Assembly: GCF_017642925.1 (NCBI RefSeq)
Contig: NZ_JAEPOL010000003.1
Location: 185,448-249,447, forward strand
Direction: 5' to 3'
From: Maricaulis sp.
Lineage (GTDB): Bacteria > Pseudomonadota > Alphaproteobacteria > Caulobacterales > Maricaulaceae
Length of the DNA: 64,000 nt
Under the pieces are notes generated by a model. That model was given only the letters and a program-made list of their open reading frames with translations. It had not been told where the DNA came from and searched no databases. Shown here in pieces: positions 27,274-36,143 of this stretch (positions are counted from its first letter, which is position 1; the number at the start of each line of letters is the position of its first letter). The translations under genes were made by a program, and so were the position numbers.

Positions 27274-27528
27274 CCATTTTTCCCGGAAGCGCGTCAGCGC
27301 TGTCCGGGACCAACGGGAGACTCATCGCTGGAAATGACGCGCGGTCGGTCCCGGCTCTGCGCCCGGCCCAAGGCCGGGCTCCGGCCGGGAAAAATACGGG
27401 TTGTTGAAAGCGCGGCGTCGGACAGGGGCAGCCGCGCAAGCGGCCACGCAAGCCTCTTCTCAAGCGCGGCCTTGCCGCGCGCCCCTCATCCGGCCTCCGG
27501 CCACCTTCTCCACCGTCGGGGAGAAGGG
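27274..27528. repeat. Extragenic repeats: family A copy 3 (inverted) and a degenerate family C copy
   Basis: Copy 3 runs from ATTTTTCCCGG (27276) to CCGGGAAAAAT (27396) and carries the A-family core in inverse orientation (GGGAGACTCATCGCTGG, GCGCGGTCGGTCCCGG). Further on, GCCCCTCATCCGGCCTCCGG and CTCCACCGTCGGGGAGAAGG make a degenerate family C end. This fills the 276 bases between the acyltransferase and purA. Confidence 0.7.
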
Positions 27529-27530
27529 GT

Positions 27531-28820
27531 TTACCCCCTGAACGGGTCCTGCATCAGGATGACGTCTTCGCGCTCGGGGCTGGTGGAGACCAGGGCGATC
27601 GGGCATTCGATGAGTTCTTCCAGGCGGCGGACATATTTCACCGCTTCGGCCGGCAGATCGGCCCAGGAGCGGGCGCCGGCGGTGGAACCCTGCCAGCCTT
27701 CCAGCTCTTCATAGACCGGTGTCACCTTGGCCTGGGCTTCCTTGCCGGCAGGCAGATGGTCGAGACGGCGGCCGTCGAGCTCGTAGCCGACACAGACCTT
27801 GATCGTCTCGAACCCGTCCAGCACGTCCAGCTTGGTCAGGGCGACACCGTCGACACCGCCGACCTGCAGGGTCTGGCGGGTGATCACGGCATCGAACCAG
27901 CCGCAGCGGCGCTTGCGCCCGGTGACGACGCCGAATTCATGGCCGCGTTCGCCGAGCCGCTGGCCGTTCTCGTCGAACAGTTCGGTCGGGAAGGGTCCGG
28001 AACCGACGCGGGTCATGTAGGCCTTGGCGATGCCCAGCACATAGCCGACATCCTTGGGACCTACGCCCGTGCCCGCCGAGGCCTGGCCCGAGACGGTGTT
28101 GGAGGAGGTCACGAAAGGATAGGTACCGTGATCCACGTCCAGCAGAGCGCCCTGGGCGCCCTCGAACAGGATTTTCTGGTCGCTATCATTGGCATTTTTC
28201 AGCACGCGCCAGACCGGTGCCGCATAGGGCAGGATTTTCGGCGCGATATCGAGCAGTTCCGCGACCAGCTTGCCGGCGGGATATTCCTCATGCCCCAGGC
28301 CGCGGCGCAGGGCGTTGTGATGGTGCAGGATTTCGGTGACACGGGCACGCAGCGCCGCCTCGTCGGCCAGGTCGATGACGCGCACGGCGCGGCGGCCGAC
28401 CTTGTCCTCATAGGCCGGACCGATGCCGCGGCGGGTGGTGCCGATGGCCTCGCCGTCATCGCGGTTCTCGCGCAGGGCGTCGAGTTCGCGGTGGATCGGC
28501 AGGATCAGCGCGGCGGTCTCGGCGATCTTGACGACTTCCGGGGTGATCTTCACACCCTGTTCGGCGATCCGGTCGACCTCGGCCACGAAAGCCCAGGGGT
28601 CGACGACGACGCCATTGCCGATCACGGAAAGCTTGCCGCGCACCACACCGGAGGGCAGCAAAGAGAGCTTGTAGACCTTGTCGCCGACGACCAGCGTATG
28701 GCCGGCATTGTGGCCGCCCTGGAAGCGCGCCACCACATCGGCGCGGTGCGACAGCCAGTCGACCAGCTTGCCCTTGCCTTCATCGCCCCACTGGGCGCCC
28801 ACGACGGTAACATTGGCCAT
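27531..28820 (-). CDS. purA: Adenylosuccinate synthetase PurA (429 aa)
   Basis: It joins IMP and aspartate with GTP on the path to AMP. Signatures are at the N-terminus [17 protein letters not shown] (P-loop and catalytic Asp), GGHNAGHT, the IMP site [33 protein letters not shown], and the GTP-binding [11 protein letters not shown]. Full length for bacteria. GGAGG precedes the ATG. It has its own 190-base upstream region, in which no regulatory element is recognised. Confidence 0.98.
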   Translation of the reverse strand: MANVTVVGAQWGDEGKGKLVDWLSHRADVVARFQGGHNAGHTLVVGDKVYKLSLLPSGVVRGKLSVIGNGVVVDPWAFVAEVDRIAEQGVKITPEVVKIAETAALILPIHRELDALRENRDDGEAIGTTRRGIGPAYEDKVGRRAVRVIDLADEAALRARVTEILHHHNALRRGLGHEEYPAGKLVAELLDIAPKILPYAAPVWRVLKNANDSDQKILFEGAQGALLDVDHGTYPFVTSSNTVSGQASAGTGVGPKDVGYVLGIAKAYMTRVGSGPFPTELFDENGQRLGERGHEFGVVTGRKRRCGWFDAVITRQTLQVGGVDGVALTKLDVLDGFETIKVCVGYELDGRRLDHLPAGKEAQAKVTPVYEELEGWQGSTAGARSWADLPAEAVKYVRRLEELIECPIALVSTSPEREDVILMQDPFRG

Positions 28821-29013
28821 TTCTGCCTCCGCGACTATGCCCGCCGCCCGAGAGACATCGCCTGCCGGACCGCGGGGTCCGGACGGGGGCCGCAGGGCGG
28901 CAGATGTCGGTCGTCAGATCAATGAAACGGCGGGCTCGAACGGGCGGCAGGCTTAGAACAGATTGCGGGGCCTCACAAGAGAGGGATCAGCCCCGCAACC
29001 GGCGTCCTGTGGA

Positions 29014-30537
29014 TCAATCCACACGTTCGTAGACATCCCCGTCCCAGTCGAGCCGGACGATGGCGCCGGAGGCGTCGCGCTCGAAGGCGAAACGGTCGGG
29101 TCCGTAGAAGGCGTGGGCGACGCCGCCGAACAGATCCGGGCGGGCCGGCTCCAGCTGCAGCCGCATATCACCGAGGCTGGCGACAAGGCCGCCGCCCTCT
29201 TCGACAATCGTCACGACGCCATAGGGCTCGCCGGAGGTATAGGTGCCGGCATATCCGGCCCGCTCGGCAGCTTCCGGCTGCCAGGTCCAGCCGCCCCAGG
29301 CCTCGTCGGCGCGGTTCTCGGCCTCGCGGTTGGTGCGATGTTCCAGATAGCGGGCGATCTGCTCAGGATAATACTCCACCCGCGTATCTGCCCAGCGTTC
29401 GGCATCGGGATGTTCGGTCAGGAATTGCAGGAACATCACGATGGTCCGGCCCGACAGCCAGCCCGTCATGTTGTCGGAATTGGAGAAGGCGGCGATGCCG
29501 ACACCCAGATCCGGCGAGAAGGCCATGCCCGTCCGCGCCCCGGTATAGCCGCCGCCATGGATGTAGAGCGTATGGCCGTCGAAATCGCAGATATTCCAGC
29601 CCAGCGAATAGCCCGAGCAGGGCAGTTCATAGGCGTTGCGGCCGTCTTCCATGTGCGTGTCCACACCGGATGCATGCGCTTCGGCGACCACCGCATCGGT
29701 GAGCCCGCTGCCGTCGGGCCCGTGGCCGCGCAGCTGCAGCTGCAGCCAGGCCGCCATGTCGGTCGTCGAGGTCACCAGGCCGCCCGCCGACTGCATCATG
29801 CCGTCGGTCTTGGGCGGCACGTCGTACCAGCCGGCGTCCTCGCCCTGCCAGATGTGGTTCCAGGACTGTTCCTCGAGCAAAAAGTCGGAGGTGCGCCCGG
29901 AGGTACGCGTCATGCCGGTCGGCTCGAAGATCACGTCGTCCAGCCAGTCCTGCCAGGTACGGCCGGTCGCGGTTTCCAGGATGGCGCCATAGATGTTGTA
30001 GCCCAGATTGTCGTAGTCGAAGCCGGGCTCGCGGGCCTCACCATATTGCGCGATCAGGGCGGGATAATCCGCCGGATCGACCCGGGTGACATAGGCTTCC
30101 AGCATGGTCAGCTGTCCGACCGAGATCGGCACCTGGTGGGTCAGGAGATCGCGCAGCGTCCAGGCGGACGGGTCCACGCCTTCCGGGAACTCCACATCGG
30201 GCCAGTGATCGGTGATGGTGGAATCCAGATCGAGAATGCCCTGCGCATCCAGCCAGCTCGCCAAGAGGCCGACATAGGCCTTGGTCTGCGAGGCGATATA
30301 GAGCGGCGTATCGGTCGTCAGCGGATCGCCGGTCGACACGCGGCGCACGCCCTCCACCCGGTTCAGCAAGACCTCGTCGGCCGTCACGGCGACCACGGCA
30401 TAGCCCGGTTCGATACCCTCGAACCGGTCGAGAAAGGCGTCCAGCCGGTCGGCCGCACCCCGGGGTGTTTCGGCCTGGGCAGCAGTTGCGGCAACAAGGG
30501 CGGCCGCAGCAACGGCCAGCGGGGAAGAAAAACGCAT
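29014..30537 (-). CDS. Serine hydrolase of the beta-lactamase/penicillin-binding class C fold (507 aa)
   Basis: A signal peptide (MRFSSPLAVAAAALVAATAAQA) is followed by the beta-lactamase fold: SQTK as the SxxK nucleophile (about residue 83), FDYDNLGYNIYG as the YxN motif, and HGGGYTG as the KTG-like triad. The C-terminal 140 residues (AERAGYAGTYTSGEPYG) form the usual lipocalin-like domain. Exported, probably periplasmic; substrates range from D-amino acid peptides to esters and cannot be told here. AGGAGA precedes the ATG. It precedes an AraC gene in the same direction. Confidence 0.9.
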   Translation of the reverse strand: MRFSSPLAVAAAALVAATAAQAETPRGAADRLDAFLDRFEGIEPGYAVVAVTADEVLLNRVEGVRRVSTGDPLTTDTPLYIASQTKAYVGLLASWLDAQGILDLDSTITDHWPDVEFPEGVDPSAWTLRDLLTHQVPISVGQLTMLEAYVTRVDPADYPALIAQYGEAREPGFDYDNLGYNIYGAILETATGRTWQDWLDDVIFEPTGMTRTSGRTSDFLLEEQSWNHIWQGEDAGWYDVPPKTDGMMQSAGGLVTSTTDMAAWLQLQLRGHGPDGSGLTDAVVAEAHASGVDTHMEDGRNAYELPCSGYSLGWNICDFDGHTLYIHGGGYTGARTGMAFSPDLGVGIAAFSNSDNMTGWLSGRTIVMFLQFLTEHPDAERWADTRVEYYPEQIARYLEHRTNREAENRADEAWGGWTWQPEAAERAGYAGTYTSGEPYGVVTIVEEGGGLVASLGDMRLQLEPARPDLFGGVAHAFYGPDRFAFERDASGAIVRLDWDGDVYERVD

Positions 30538-30617
30538 CTGTGTCTCCTGTCAGTCCGCTCCACACCTAACCGGCCGGCAAGCGGCGGTCTTGAACGGATG
30601 CAACCCGGCGAACCGGG

Positions 30618-31391
30618 TCAGGCGGCGAGGAGAAAACGGCGCAGGCTGCCGGGCGTCAGCCCGGTCTGGCGTCTGAGGCAGCGCGTCATGTGCGCCTGGT
30701 CGGCGAACCCGGCCTCGGCGGCCGCGTCGCCGGGCGCCGATCCGGTGGCCAGCAGACCGACGGCGCGTCCCACCCGGCGCTGCAGCCGGTAGGCCGTCGG
30801 AGCCACGCCGTAATGGGCCGCGAACACCCGTGCGAGATAGACACGGTGCACACCGGCCTCGTCGGCAATGGCGGCGATCCCGGTCAGATCGGCAGGATCG
30901 TCCAGCCGGTCGCGGATCCGCTTCAGCCAGGCCGGTGGCGAAGTGCGGTGCGTCCTCCGGCCGGGACCGAGTCGGGCCAAGAGATCGACCACCGCGTCGC
31001 CGGCCGCATCCCCGTCCGCAGCCAAAAGCGCGTGAAGCTCGCGCATCCGGTCCGGCGGCGTATCCGGCGACCAGTGCCAGTCGTCCGGACCCAGGCCGGC
31101 CAGCGCGGCATCCGCGCCCGGCTGCAGATTGATGGACAGGATGAGCGCACCGTCGCGCCCGTGATAGCGGTTGTCATGCTCGAAACCCGCCGGCTTCAGG
31201 CCGATCCCGCGCTGATGCATTTCGCGCGAGGCCCCGCCATGTCCCTCGCTCAACCCGCCGCCCAGCAGGAAGGAGACCTGGTCGAAATCATGACTGTGCG
31301 CCCCCATGCCGAGGCCGGGGCCGTAATAGCTCAGCTTCACATTGAGCGCGTCGGTCTCGTAGACCCGCCGTGTCCGGAACATGCTGCCCAT
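30618..31391 (-). CDS. AraC-family transcriptional regulator (257 aa)
   Basis: The N-terminal cupin sensing domain (LSYYGPGLGMGAHSHDFDQVSFLLGG) is followed by two AraC helix-turn-helices in the C-terminal 100 residues (DEAGVHRVYLARVFAAHYGVAPTAYRLQRR and ADQAHMTRCLRRQTGLTPGSLR). The track start at 31505 overlaps the LysR gene by 44 bases and adds a poorly conserved tail, so the ATG at 31391 is chosen, but the start is not certain. It may respond to ligands of the serine hydrolase downstream of it. Confidence 0.85.
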   Translation of the reverse strand: MGSMFRTRRVYETDALNVKLSYYGPGLGMGAHSHDFDQVSFLLGGGLSEGHGGASREMHQRGIGLKPAGFEHDNRYHGRDGALILSINLQPGADAALAGLGPDDWHWSPDTPPDRMRELHALLAADGDAAGDAVVDLLARLGPGRRTHRTSPPAWLKRIRDRLDDPADLTGIAAIADEAGVHRVYLARVFAAHYGVAPTAYRLQRRVGRAVGLLATGSAPGDAAAEAGFADQAHMTRCLRRQTGLTPGSLRRFLLAA

Positions 31392-31461
31392 CCCGCCCGT
31401 CTTCCTCGTCGCTATAGCAACCGGATGCTCGCCAAGCCCTGATTGGATGATGACATCTTCG

Positions 31462-32403
31462 TCATTCCGGAACGCGCGTATCTCCGGACGCTGCAGCATC
31501 GCCATGCGCCGCGTCGATGATACCGCGTATCAGGCCGGCAACATGGCGGATCGCCGGGTCGGCGTCATTGCGCCGGTGCCAGGTCAGATCGACCATGAAA
31601 CCGTCCATCTCCAGCGGCGGATCGCAGACACAGAAGCCGCTCCCGGCATTCTCCGGCAGACAGGTACTGGGCAGGAGCGCGATCATGTCGGACCGCGCGA
31701 CGATTTCCGGCACCGCAAGAAAGCTGGGCACAACGATACCGACCCGCCGCTTGAGACCGCGTTCGGCCAGCCGGTCGTCGAGATGGCTGCGCCGCTCGCT
31801 GCGACCGGACACCATTACGTGCGGCCACTCCAGCCAGTTCTCCAGAGTCAGCTGCCCGGCAGCGGGATGGTCGCGCCGCAGGATGGCCCGATAGTGCTCG
31901 CGGAAGAGTTCCATGCGCACGATATCGGGGTCTGGATCGTCGACCACGGCAAGGGCCAGATCGGCGTCGCCCTGGCGCAGGGCCTCCACCGTGCGGGCCG
32001 GGCCGCGCCAGGGCTGGATCACGAGATCGATCCCCGGCGCGGTCTCCGCCAGCCTCTCCAGGAGAGGGACAATGGCCTCGCGGGCCGGCATGTCGGCCAT
32101 CACCATGCGCACGACCTGTCTGAGCGAGCGCGGATCGGGGGGCGGCGGATCGAGCACCCCGGTGACCCCCGCGAGCAGGGTTTTCAACGGACCGCGCGCG
32201 GCCTCGGCCCTCGGCGTCAGCACCATGCCTGCCGCCGTGCGCTCCAGCAGGGGATCCCCGAACAGGTGCCGCAGGCGGGCGAGTGCGTTCGACGCCGCCG
32301 GTTGCGACATGCCCAGACGCAGGGCAGCCCGCGATACATGGCGCTCGTCGAGCAGGGCATCGAGAACGACCAGGAGGTTGAGATCGATCGACCTTAAATT
32401 CAT
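31462..32403 (-). CDS. LysR-family transcriptional regulator (313 aa)
   Basis: The chosen ATG gives MNLRSIDLNLLVVLDALLDERHVSRAALRLGMSQPAASNALARLR, a textbook LysR N-terminus (NodD-like subgroup by the RSIDLNLL opening). The rest is the periplasmic-binding-like effector domain (LRQVVRMVMADMP, WLEWPHVMVSGR). It is divergent from a flavodoxin-fold oxidoreductase, 83 bases away, and most likely controls that gene. The effector may be a quinone or electrophile. Confidence 0.92.
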   Translation of the reverse strand: MNLRSIDLNLLVVLDALLDERHVSRAALRLGMSQPAASNALARLRHLFGDPLLERTAAGMVLTPRAEAARGPLKTLLAGVTGVLDPPPPDPRSLRQVVRMVMADMPAREAIVPLLERLAETAPGIDLVIQPWRGPARTVEALRQGDADLALAVVDDPDPDIVRMELFREHYRAILRRDHPAAGQLTLENWLEWPHVMVSGRSERRSHLDDRLAERGLKRRVGIVVPSFLAVPEIVARSDMIALLPSTCLPENAGSGFCVCDPPLEMDGFMVDLTWHRRNDADPAIRHVAGLIRGIIDAAHGDAAASGDTRVPE

Positions 32404-32486
32404 AAGATGAATAGTGACTGATATCGGATATCCATTGGATCGATTATGCAGCCGCGACCAGTCTGTCCGCAAGACAGGAGGTTGCG
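32404..32486. promoter_or_regulatory. LysR/oxidoreductase divergent promoter region
   Basis: Two GATATC palindromes separated by one base (32420-32432) sit in the middle of the 83-base divergent gap, a plausible LysR site (LysR motifs are T-N11-A dyads). A Shine-Dalgarno (CAGGAGG) for the oxidoreductase is at its right end. No clear -35/-10 pair stands out. Confidence 0.5.
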
Positions 32487-33056
32487 ATGACGCATACACG
32501 GATCATGCTTTTCCACCCGGATCTGACCCGCTCCACCGCCAATGCCGCGCTCGCCGAAGCGGCCTGGGGCATGCCGGGGGTCAAGGTTGTCGACATGTAT
32601 GGCCGTTATGGCCGCAGCGGTGTCGACACCGACCGGGAGGTCCGCGAACTGCTCGCTGCCGACCGGCTGGTGCTGCAATTCCCGGTACACTGGTATGCCC
32701 CGCCCGCCCTGCTGCAGGACTGGCAGGCCGCTGTCCTGACCCGGATGTTCTATATCAACGCCGAAGCCGAGGGCCGCTGGCTCGAGGGCAAGCCGCTGCT
32801 GATCGCCGCGACGGCCGGCAATGTGCCCTCCGCCTATTCCGCAAGCGGCCAGAACGGGTTTGCGCTGGAAACCCTGTTGCAGCCGCTGCAGGCCACGGCG
32901 CGGCGTTGCCGATTGCGCTGGGCTGCGCCCTTCCTGCTCTACGAGGCGAACCGGTTGAAGCCGGCCGGACTCGAGCGTGCGGCCCGCGACTATCGCCGGC
33001 ATCTGCGTCACTGGATCGACGAGACCGCGCCCCTGCAACTGACCGCTGCGGAATAG
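32487..33056 (+). CDS. NAD(P)H quinone oxidoreductase, flavodoxin-fold (KefF/MdaB-like) (189 aa)
   Basis: The product is a single flavodoxin-like fold of the NQO1/KefF type: RIMLFHPDLTRSTANAALAEAAWG, ADRLVLQFPVHWYAPPALLQDWQAAVLTR, then KPLLIAATAGN. It should reduce quinones with NAD(P)H through FMN or FAD, cytoplasmic. No Kef channel gene is near, so KefF-like regulation is not implied. It is divergent from a LysR regulator, which suits an electrophile or quinone-inducible gene. Next gene is 107 bases on. Confidence 0.9.
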   Translation: MTHTRIMLFHPDLTRSTANAALAEAAWGMPGVKVVDMYGRYGRSGVDTDREVRELLAADRLVLQFPVHWYAPPALLQDWQAAVLTRMFYINAEAEGRWLEGKPLLIAATAGNVPSAYSASGQNGFALETLLQPLQATARRCRLRWAAPFLLYEANRLKPAGLERAARDYRRHLRHWIDETAPLQLTAAE

Positions 33057-33163
33057 TCCCTGCGGCCAGCCGCGCGGATTTGCCGGTGAGTGGACGGGGG
33101 CCGGCTTGCCGGTCTCCGGCCCGCGTGCCAGCCTGATGTCAGGACCGAGCGGGGAGGCACGGC

Positions 33164-33727
33164 ATGACGATCTTGCGGACATTGGCGGCTGCAGCTGCGC
33201 TGGCTGCAGCGCCCGTCCCGGCAGCATGGGCACAATCCGGCCCGCCGCCGGGCTGCGCCGAAGCGGTGCACGACGATTTCGATTTCTGGCTGGGCACGTG
33301 GAATGTCTACGCCCCCGATGACGGCCCCTATCAGGGCCGCAACACGATCGTGAAATCCCAGGGCGGATGCCTGATCACCGAACGCTGGGAGGGCGCCGGC
33401 GGTTCGACGGGCGAAAGCCTGAACGCCTATGACCCGCTGGCCGGCGCCTGGCGGCAGGTCTGGGTCAGCCCCGGCAATTTCATCGACTATACCGGCGGCC
33501 TCGACGCGGCCGGCGCGATGGTTCTGGAAGGCGAGATCTTCTACCCCGGCAATGGCACCCGCGCGGCCTTCCGCGGCAGCTGGACCCCGCTGGCCGACGG
33601 CACGGTGCGCCAGCACTTCCAGCAACAGGACGCAGACGGCGAATGGGCCGACTGGTTCACCGGCATCTATGTCCGCGTGGAGGACGATCCGCGGGCGGAC
33701 GAGGCGGAAGCGGCGCGGACGGGTTGA
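33164..33727 (+). CDS. Exported DUF1579-like protein (187 aa)
   Basis: A signal peptide (MTILRTLAAAAALAAAPVPAAWA) is followed by the DUF1579-like core FDFWLGTWNVYAPD, SQGGCLITERWEGAGG, WRQVWVSPGNFIDYTGG. This lipocalin-like fold recurs in exported proteins of unknown function. The C-terminus ends in an acidic patch. It is in line with the oxidoreductase but 107 bases apart. Role unknown. Confidence 0.8.
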   Translation: MTILRTLAAAAALAAAPVPAAWAQSGPPPGCAEAVHDDFDFWLGTWNVYAPDDGPYQGRNTIVKSQGGCLITERWEGAGGSTGESLNAYDPLAGAWRQVWVSPGNFIDYTGGLDAAGAMVLEGEIFYPGNGTRAAFRGSWTPLADGTVRQHFQQQDADGEWADWFTGIYVRVEDDPRADEAEAARTG

Positions 33728-33756
33728 GCATTTGTCAGAGCCCATGCCCCTGAACC

Positions 33757-33900
33757 GTCATCCCGACGAAGGTCGGGACCCAGATCACAAAGCGAGATTT
33801 GGGCTGGATGAGGTCCGGCGCGAGTTCGCATCGTAAAGACAAGTGCGAGATCGCGACGACCCAGCCTTATGAACTGGGCCCTGACTTTCGTCAGGGTGAC
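33757..33900. repeat. 144-bp inverted-end repeat (MITE-like), copy 1
   Basis: It opens GTCATCCCGACGAAGGTC and closes GACTTTCGTCAGGGTGAC; these ends are inverted, matching at about 15 of 18 bases. A second copy of the same 144-bp length starts at 34027. Inside it are GACCCAGCCTTATGAACTGG and GCGCGAG segments. No coding potential is supported. Confidence 0.8.
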
Positions 33901-34026
33901 GGTAGATGTGGCGAGGGATATCGGTACTCCCTCACTCCGCGTCCCCCTCAGTCTGCTGAAGCGGGAAACTCCCCAGCAAGCGCGCCGAGCCCTTCTTCAA
34001 CACCCCTGCCTCAGTGCCTACAGACC

Positions 34027-34170
34027 GTCATCCTGACGAAGGTCAGGATCCAGATCGTGAAGCGAGATTGGGGCTGGATGAGTTCCGGCGCGAGCTCGCA
34101 TCATAAAGACAAGCGCGAGATCGCGACGACCCAGCCTTATGAACTGGGCCCTGACTTTCGTCAGGGTGAC
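34027..34170. repeat. 144-bp inverted-end repeat (MITE-like), copy 2
   Basis: It matches copy 1 except for about a dozen scattered bases, lies in the same orientation 270 bases away, and has the same 18-base ends (GTCATCCTGACGAAGGTC and its near inverse). The 126 bases between the copies, and a CTCCCCAC/GTGGGGAG hairpin at 34216, complete a 515-base gene-free gap. Confidence 0.8.
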
Positions 34171-34242
34171 GGCAGATGTGGCGTACGCGGTACGGCTTGA
34201 AGACTGCGGGTCCCCCTCCCCACGATGTGGGGAGGAAAATTC

Positions 34243-34815
34243 CTACCGTCCCCAGCGATAACCGATGCGGATGCCGGCATTGTCCAGGGCCTGGTTGCGG
34301 CCGGAGGCCAGGATCTGGCCGTGGGAGATGTGTTCGTAATAAGCGCCGACCGACCAGTGATCATTGAGATCGTAATCGAGCCCGATCGCGTTGTGGAACA
34401 GGATCTCATTGCCCATCAGCGAGCGCGTCGTGGCGAGGCGGATACGCGTCGGATCGTCCGGCGGGGAGTTCGGGTCGATATCCTCGACGCCGTCATTATA
34501 GCTCAGCCCGGTGCGGAATTCGAAATTCCAGTTCTCGGAAAACGCCCAGTTCCAGGCGAGACCGGTCGCGCCGAAATTGGTCAGCCCGTTCGTGTTGAAC
34601 GAACCATAGAGATAGGGCCGCGGCGACCAGATCAGCTCGAGAAAGTCCGGCGAGGCGAACAGCGCGTCGACCGTGATGTTCGGCCCGTCCTCGACATGGT
34701 CGGCCAGATCGTGGGCCGTCACGCCGAGACGGAATTCCATCCCGCGCTCATCGTCGGCAAAAGCCGGAGCGGCCAGGCATGCAGCGGCCAGTGCGGCCAG
34801 TCCCAAACGCGTCAT
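34243..34815 (-). CDS. PagL-like lipid A 3-O-deacylase (acyloxyacyl hydrolase) (190 aa)
   Basis: A signal peptide (MTRLGLAALAAACLAAPAFA) precedes eight-strand barrel character and the diagnostic C-terminal stretch YYEHISHGQILASGRNQALD. In PagL the His and Ser of the HxS motif are catalytic, both present in EHISHGQ; it is 190 aa, the family's size. It should sit in the outer membrane and remove the 3-O-acyl chain of lipid A. AGGGGGGA precedes the ATG. Next gene serC is only 46 bases upstream but separately promoted. Confidence 0.88.
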   Translation of the reverse strand: MTRLGLAALAAACLAAPAFADDERGMEFRLGVTAHDLADHVEDGPNITVDALFASPDFLELIWSPRPYLYGSFNTNGLTNFGATGLAWNWAFSENWNFEFRTGLSYNDGVEDIDPNSPPDDPTRIRLATTRSLMGNEILFHNAIGLDYDLNDHWSVGAYYEHISHGQILASGRNQALDNAGIRIGYRWGR

Positions 34816-34861
34816 AAGTGTCCCCCCTCAAGAGTGTGCCGGCGCAGCGATACAGCGCCGG

Positions 34862-36055
34862 TCAGAGTGCGTCCAGCGCTTCACGATAGGCCCAGTCGAG
34901 CCACGGCCCCAACGCGGCCAGATCGTCGGCCTCGATGGTCGGGCCGCACCAGATGCGGATCCCCGGCACCGAAGCCCGGTGCATATTGACGTCCAGACCC
35001 GCATTCTCGCGTTCGAGCAGTGTGGTAATGCCCTTGGTCAGCGCCCATTGCTGTTCGGTATCCAGCGCGGCGGCCTCCGGCGCAACATATTTCAGCGCAA
35101 CCGAGATCGGCGACCGGGCGCGCTCGTCCTCGCACAGATAGCCGGCCCAGTCCGACTGGCGCACCCAGGCGTCCAGCGTCTCGAAATTGGTCTTGCTGCG
35201 GCGGATCAGCTCCGGCAGGCCGCCAATGCGCGACCCCCATTTCAGCGCGGCGAGATAGTCCTCGACCGCCATCAGGGACGGCGTGTTGAGGGTGGAGCCC
35301 TCATAGAGCGCCATATCGGCCTTGCCGTTCTTGTGCAGCTGCAGGATCGCCGGGATCGGCCGGTCGGGGCGGAAGCTGTTGAGACGTTCGATGGCCCGCG
35401 GCCCCATCACCAGCATGCCGTGCTGGGCTTCCCCGCCCATGCATTTCTGCCAGGAGAAGGTCAGCACATCGATCTTCGACCAGTCGATATCGACGGCGAA
35501 AGCGGCGGACGTCGCGTCGCACAGGGTCAGGCCCTCGCGGTCGGCATCGATCCAGTCATAATCCGGAATGCACACACCGGCCGCCGTGCCGTTGAGCGTG
35601 AAGACCGCGTCGCGCTTGCCGTCATACTTGGAAAGATCGGGCAGAGTGCCGGCCGGGGTCTGGAAAGTGCGCAGATCGTCCAGCTTCAGCTCGTCGCGGG
35701 CATCGCTCGTCCACTTGTTGCCGAACACATCCCAGGAGAAGACGTCCGTGCCGCGCGCGCCGAGCAGCGACCACATCGCCGCTTCCATCGCACCGGTGTC
35801 CGAGCCCGGCATCAGCGCGACATGATAATCGTCGGGCAGTTCCAGCAGGGCTCGCGTACGTTCGAGCGATTCCTTGATCCGCTGGATCGCGGTACCGGCG
35901 CGGTGGGTGCGCGAGAGCGGCGCATCGGCCAGCGCTTCCCAGCTCCAGCCGGGGTATTTCTTGACCGGTCCACAGGAAAAACGCGGATCGGCGGGCCGCA
36001 GCATCGGCTTGGGATTGTCGGTGCGGGCGGGGGCGGTCAGCGTATCGTCGGCCAC
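34862..36055 (-). CDS. serC: Phosphoserine aminotransferase SerC (397 aa)
   Basis: PLP enzyme of serine and PLP synthesis, converting 3-phosphohydroxypyruvate to phosphoserine. Features of the alphaproteobacterial form (longer than E. coli) are PADPRFSCGPVKKYPGW, MPGSDTGAMEAAMWSLLG, and the PLP lysine in VLTFSWQKCMGGEAQHGML. Start is GTG with AGGAG seven bases upstream. It lies head to head with a class V PLP-enzyme gene, 88 bases apart. No serA neighbour is in the window. Confidence 0.95.
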   Translation of the reverse strand: MADDTLTAPARTDNPKPMLRPADPRFSCGPVKKYPGWSWEALADAPLSRTHRAGTAIQRIKESLERTRALLELPDDYHVALMPGSDTGAMEAAMWSLLGARGTDVFSWDVFGNKWTSDARDELKLDDLRTFQTPAGTLPDLSKYDGKRDAVFTLNGTAAGVCIPDYDWIDADREGLTLCDATSAAFAVDIDWSKIDVLTFSWQKCMGGEAQHGMLVMGPRAIERLNSFRPDRPIPAILQLHKNGKADMALYEGSTLNTPSLMAVEDYLAALKWGSRIGGLPELIRRSKTNFETLDAWVRQSDWAGYLCEDERARSPISVALKYVAPEAAALDTEQQWALTKGITTLLERENAGLDVNMHRASVPGIRIWCGPTIEADDLAALGPWLDWAYREALDAL

Positions 36056-36143
36056 AGGGCTCTCCTGGCAGCGGGAAACAAAGGTGTATTCGTGACGGGC
36101 TGCACGTTGACGCCCTCTTCCCGCCGGGGCAAGAGGCTAGGCC

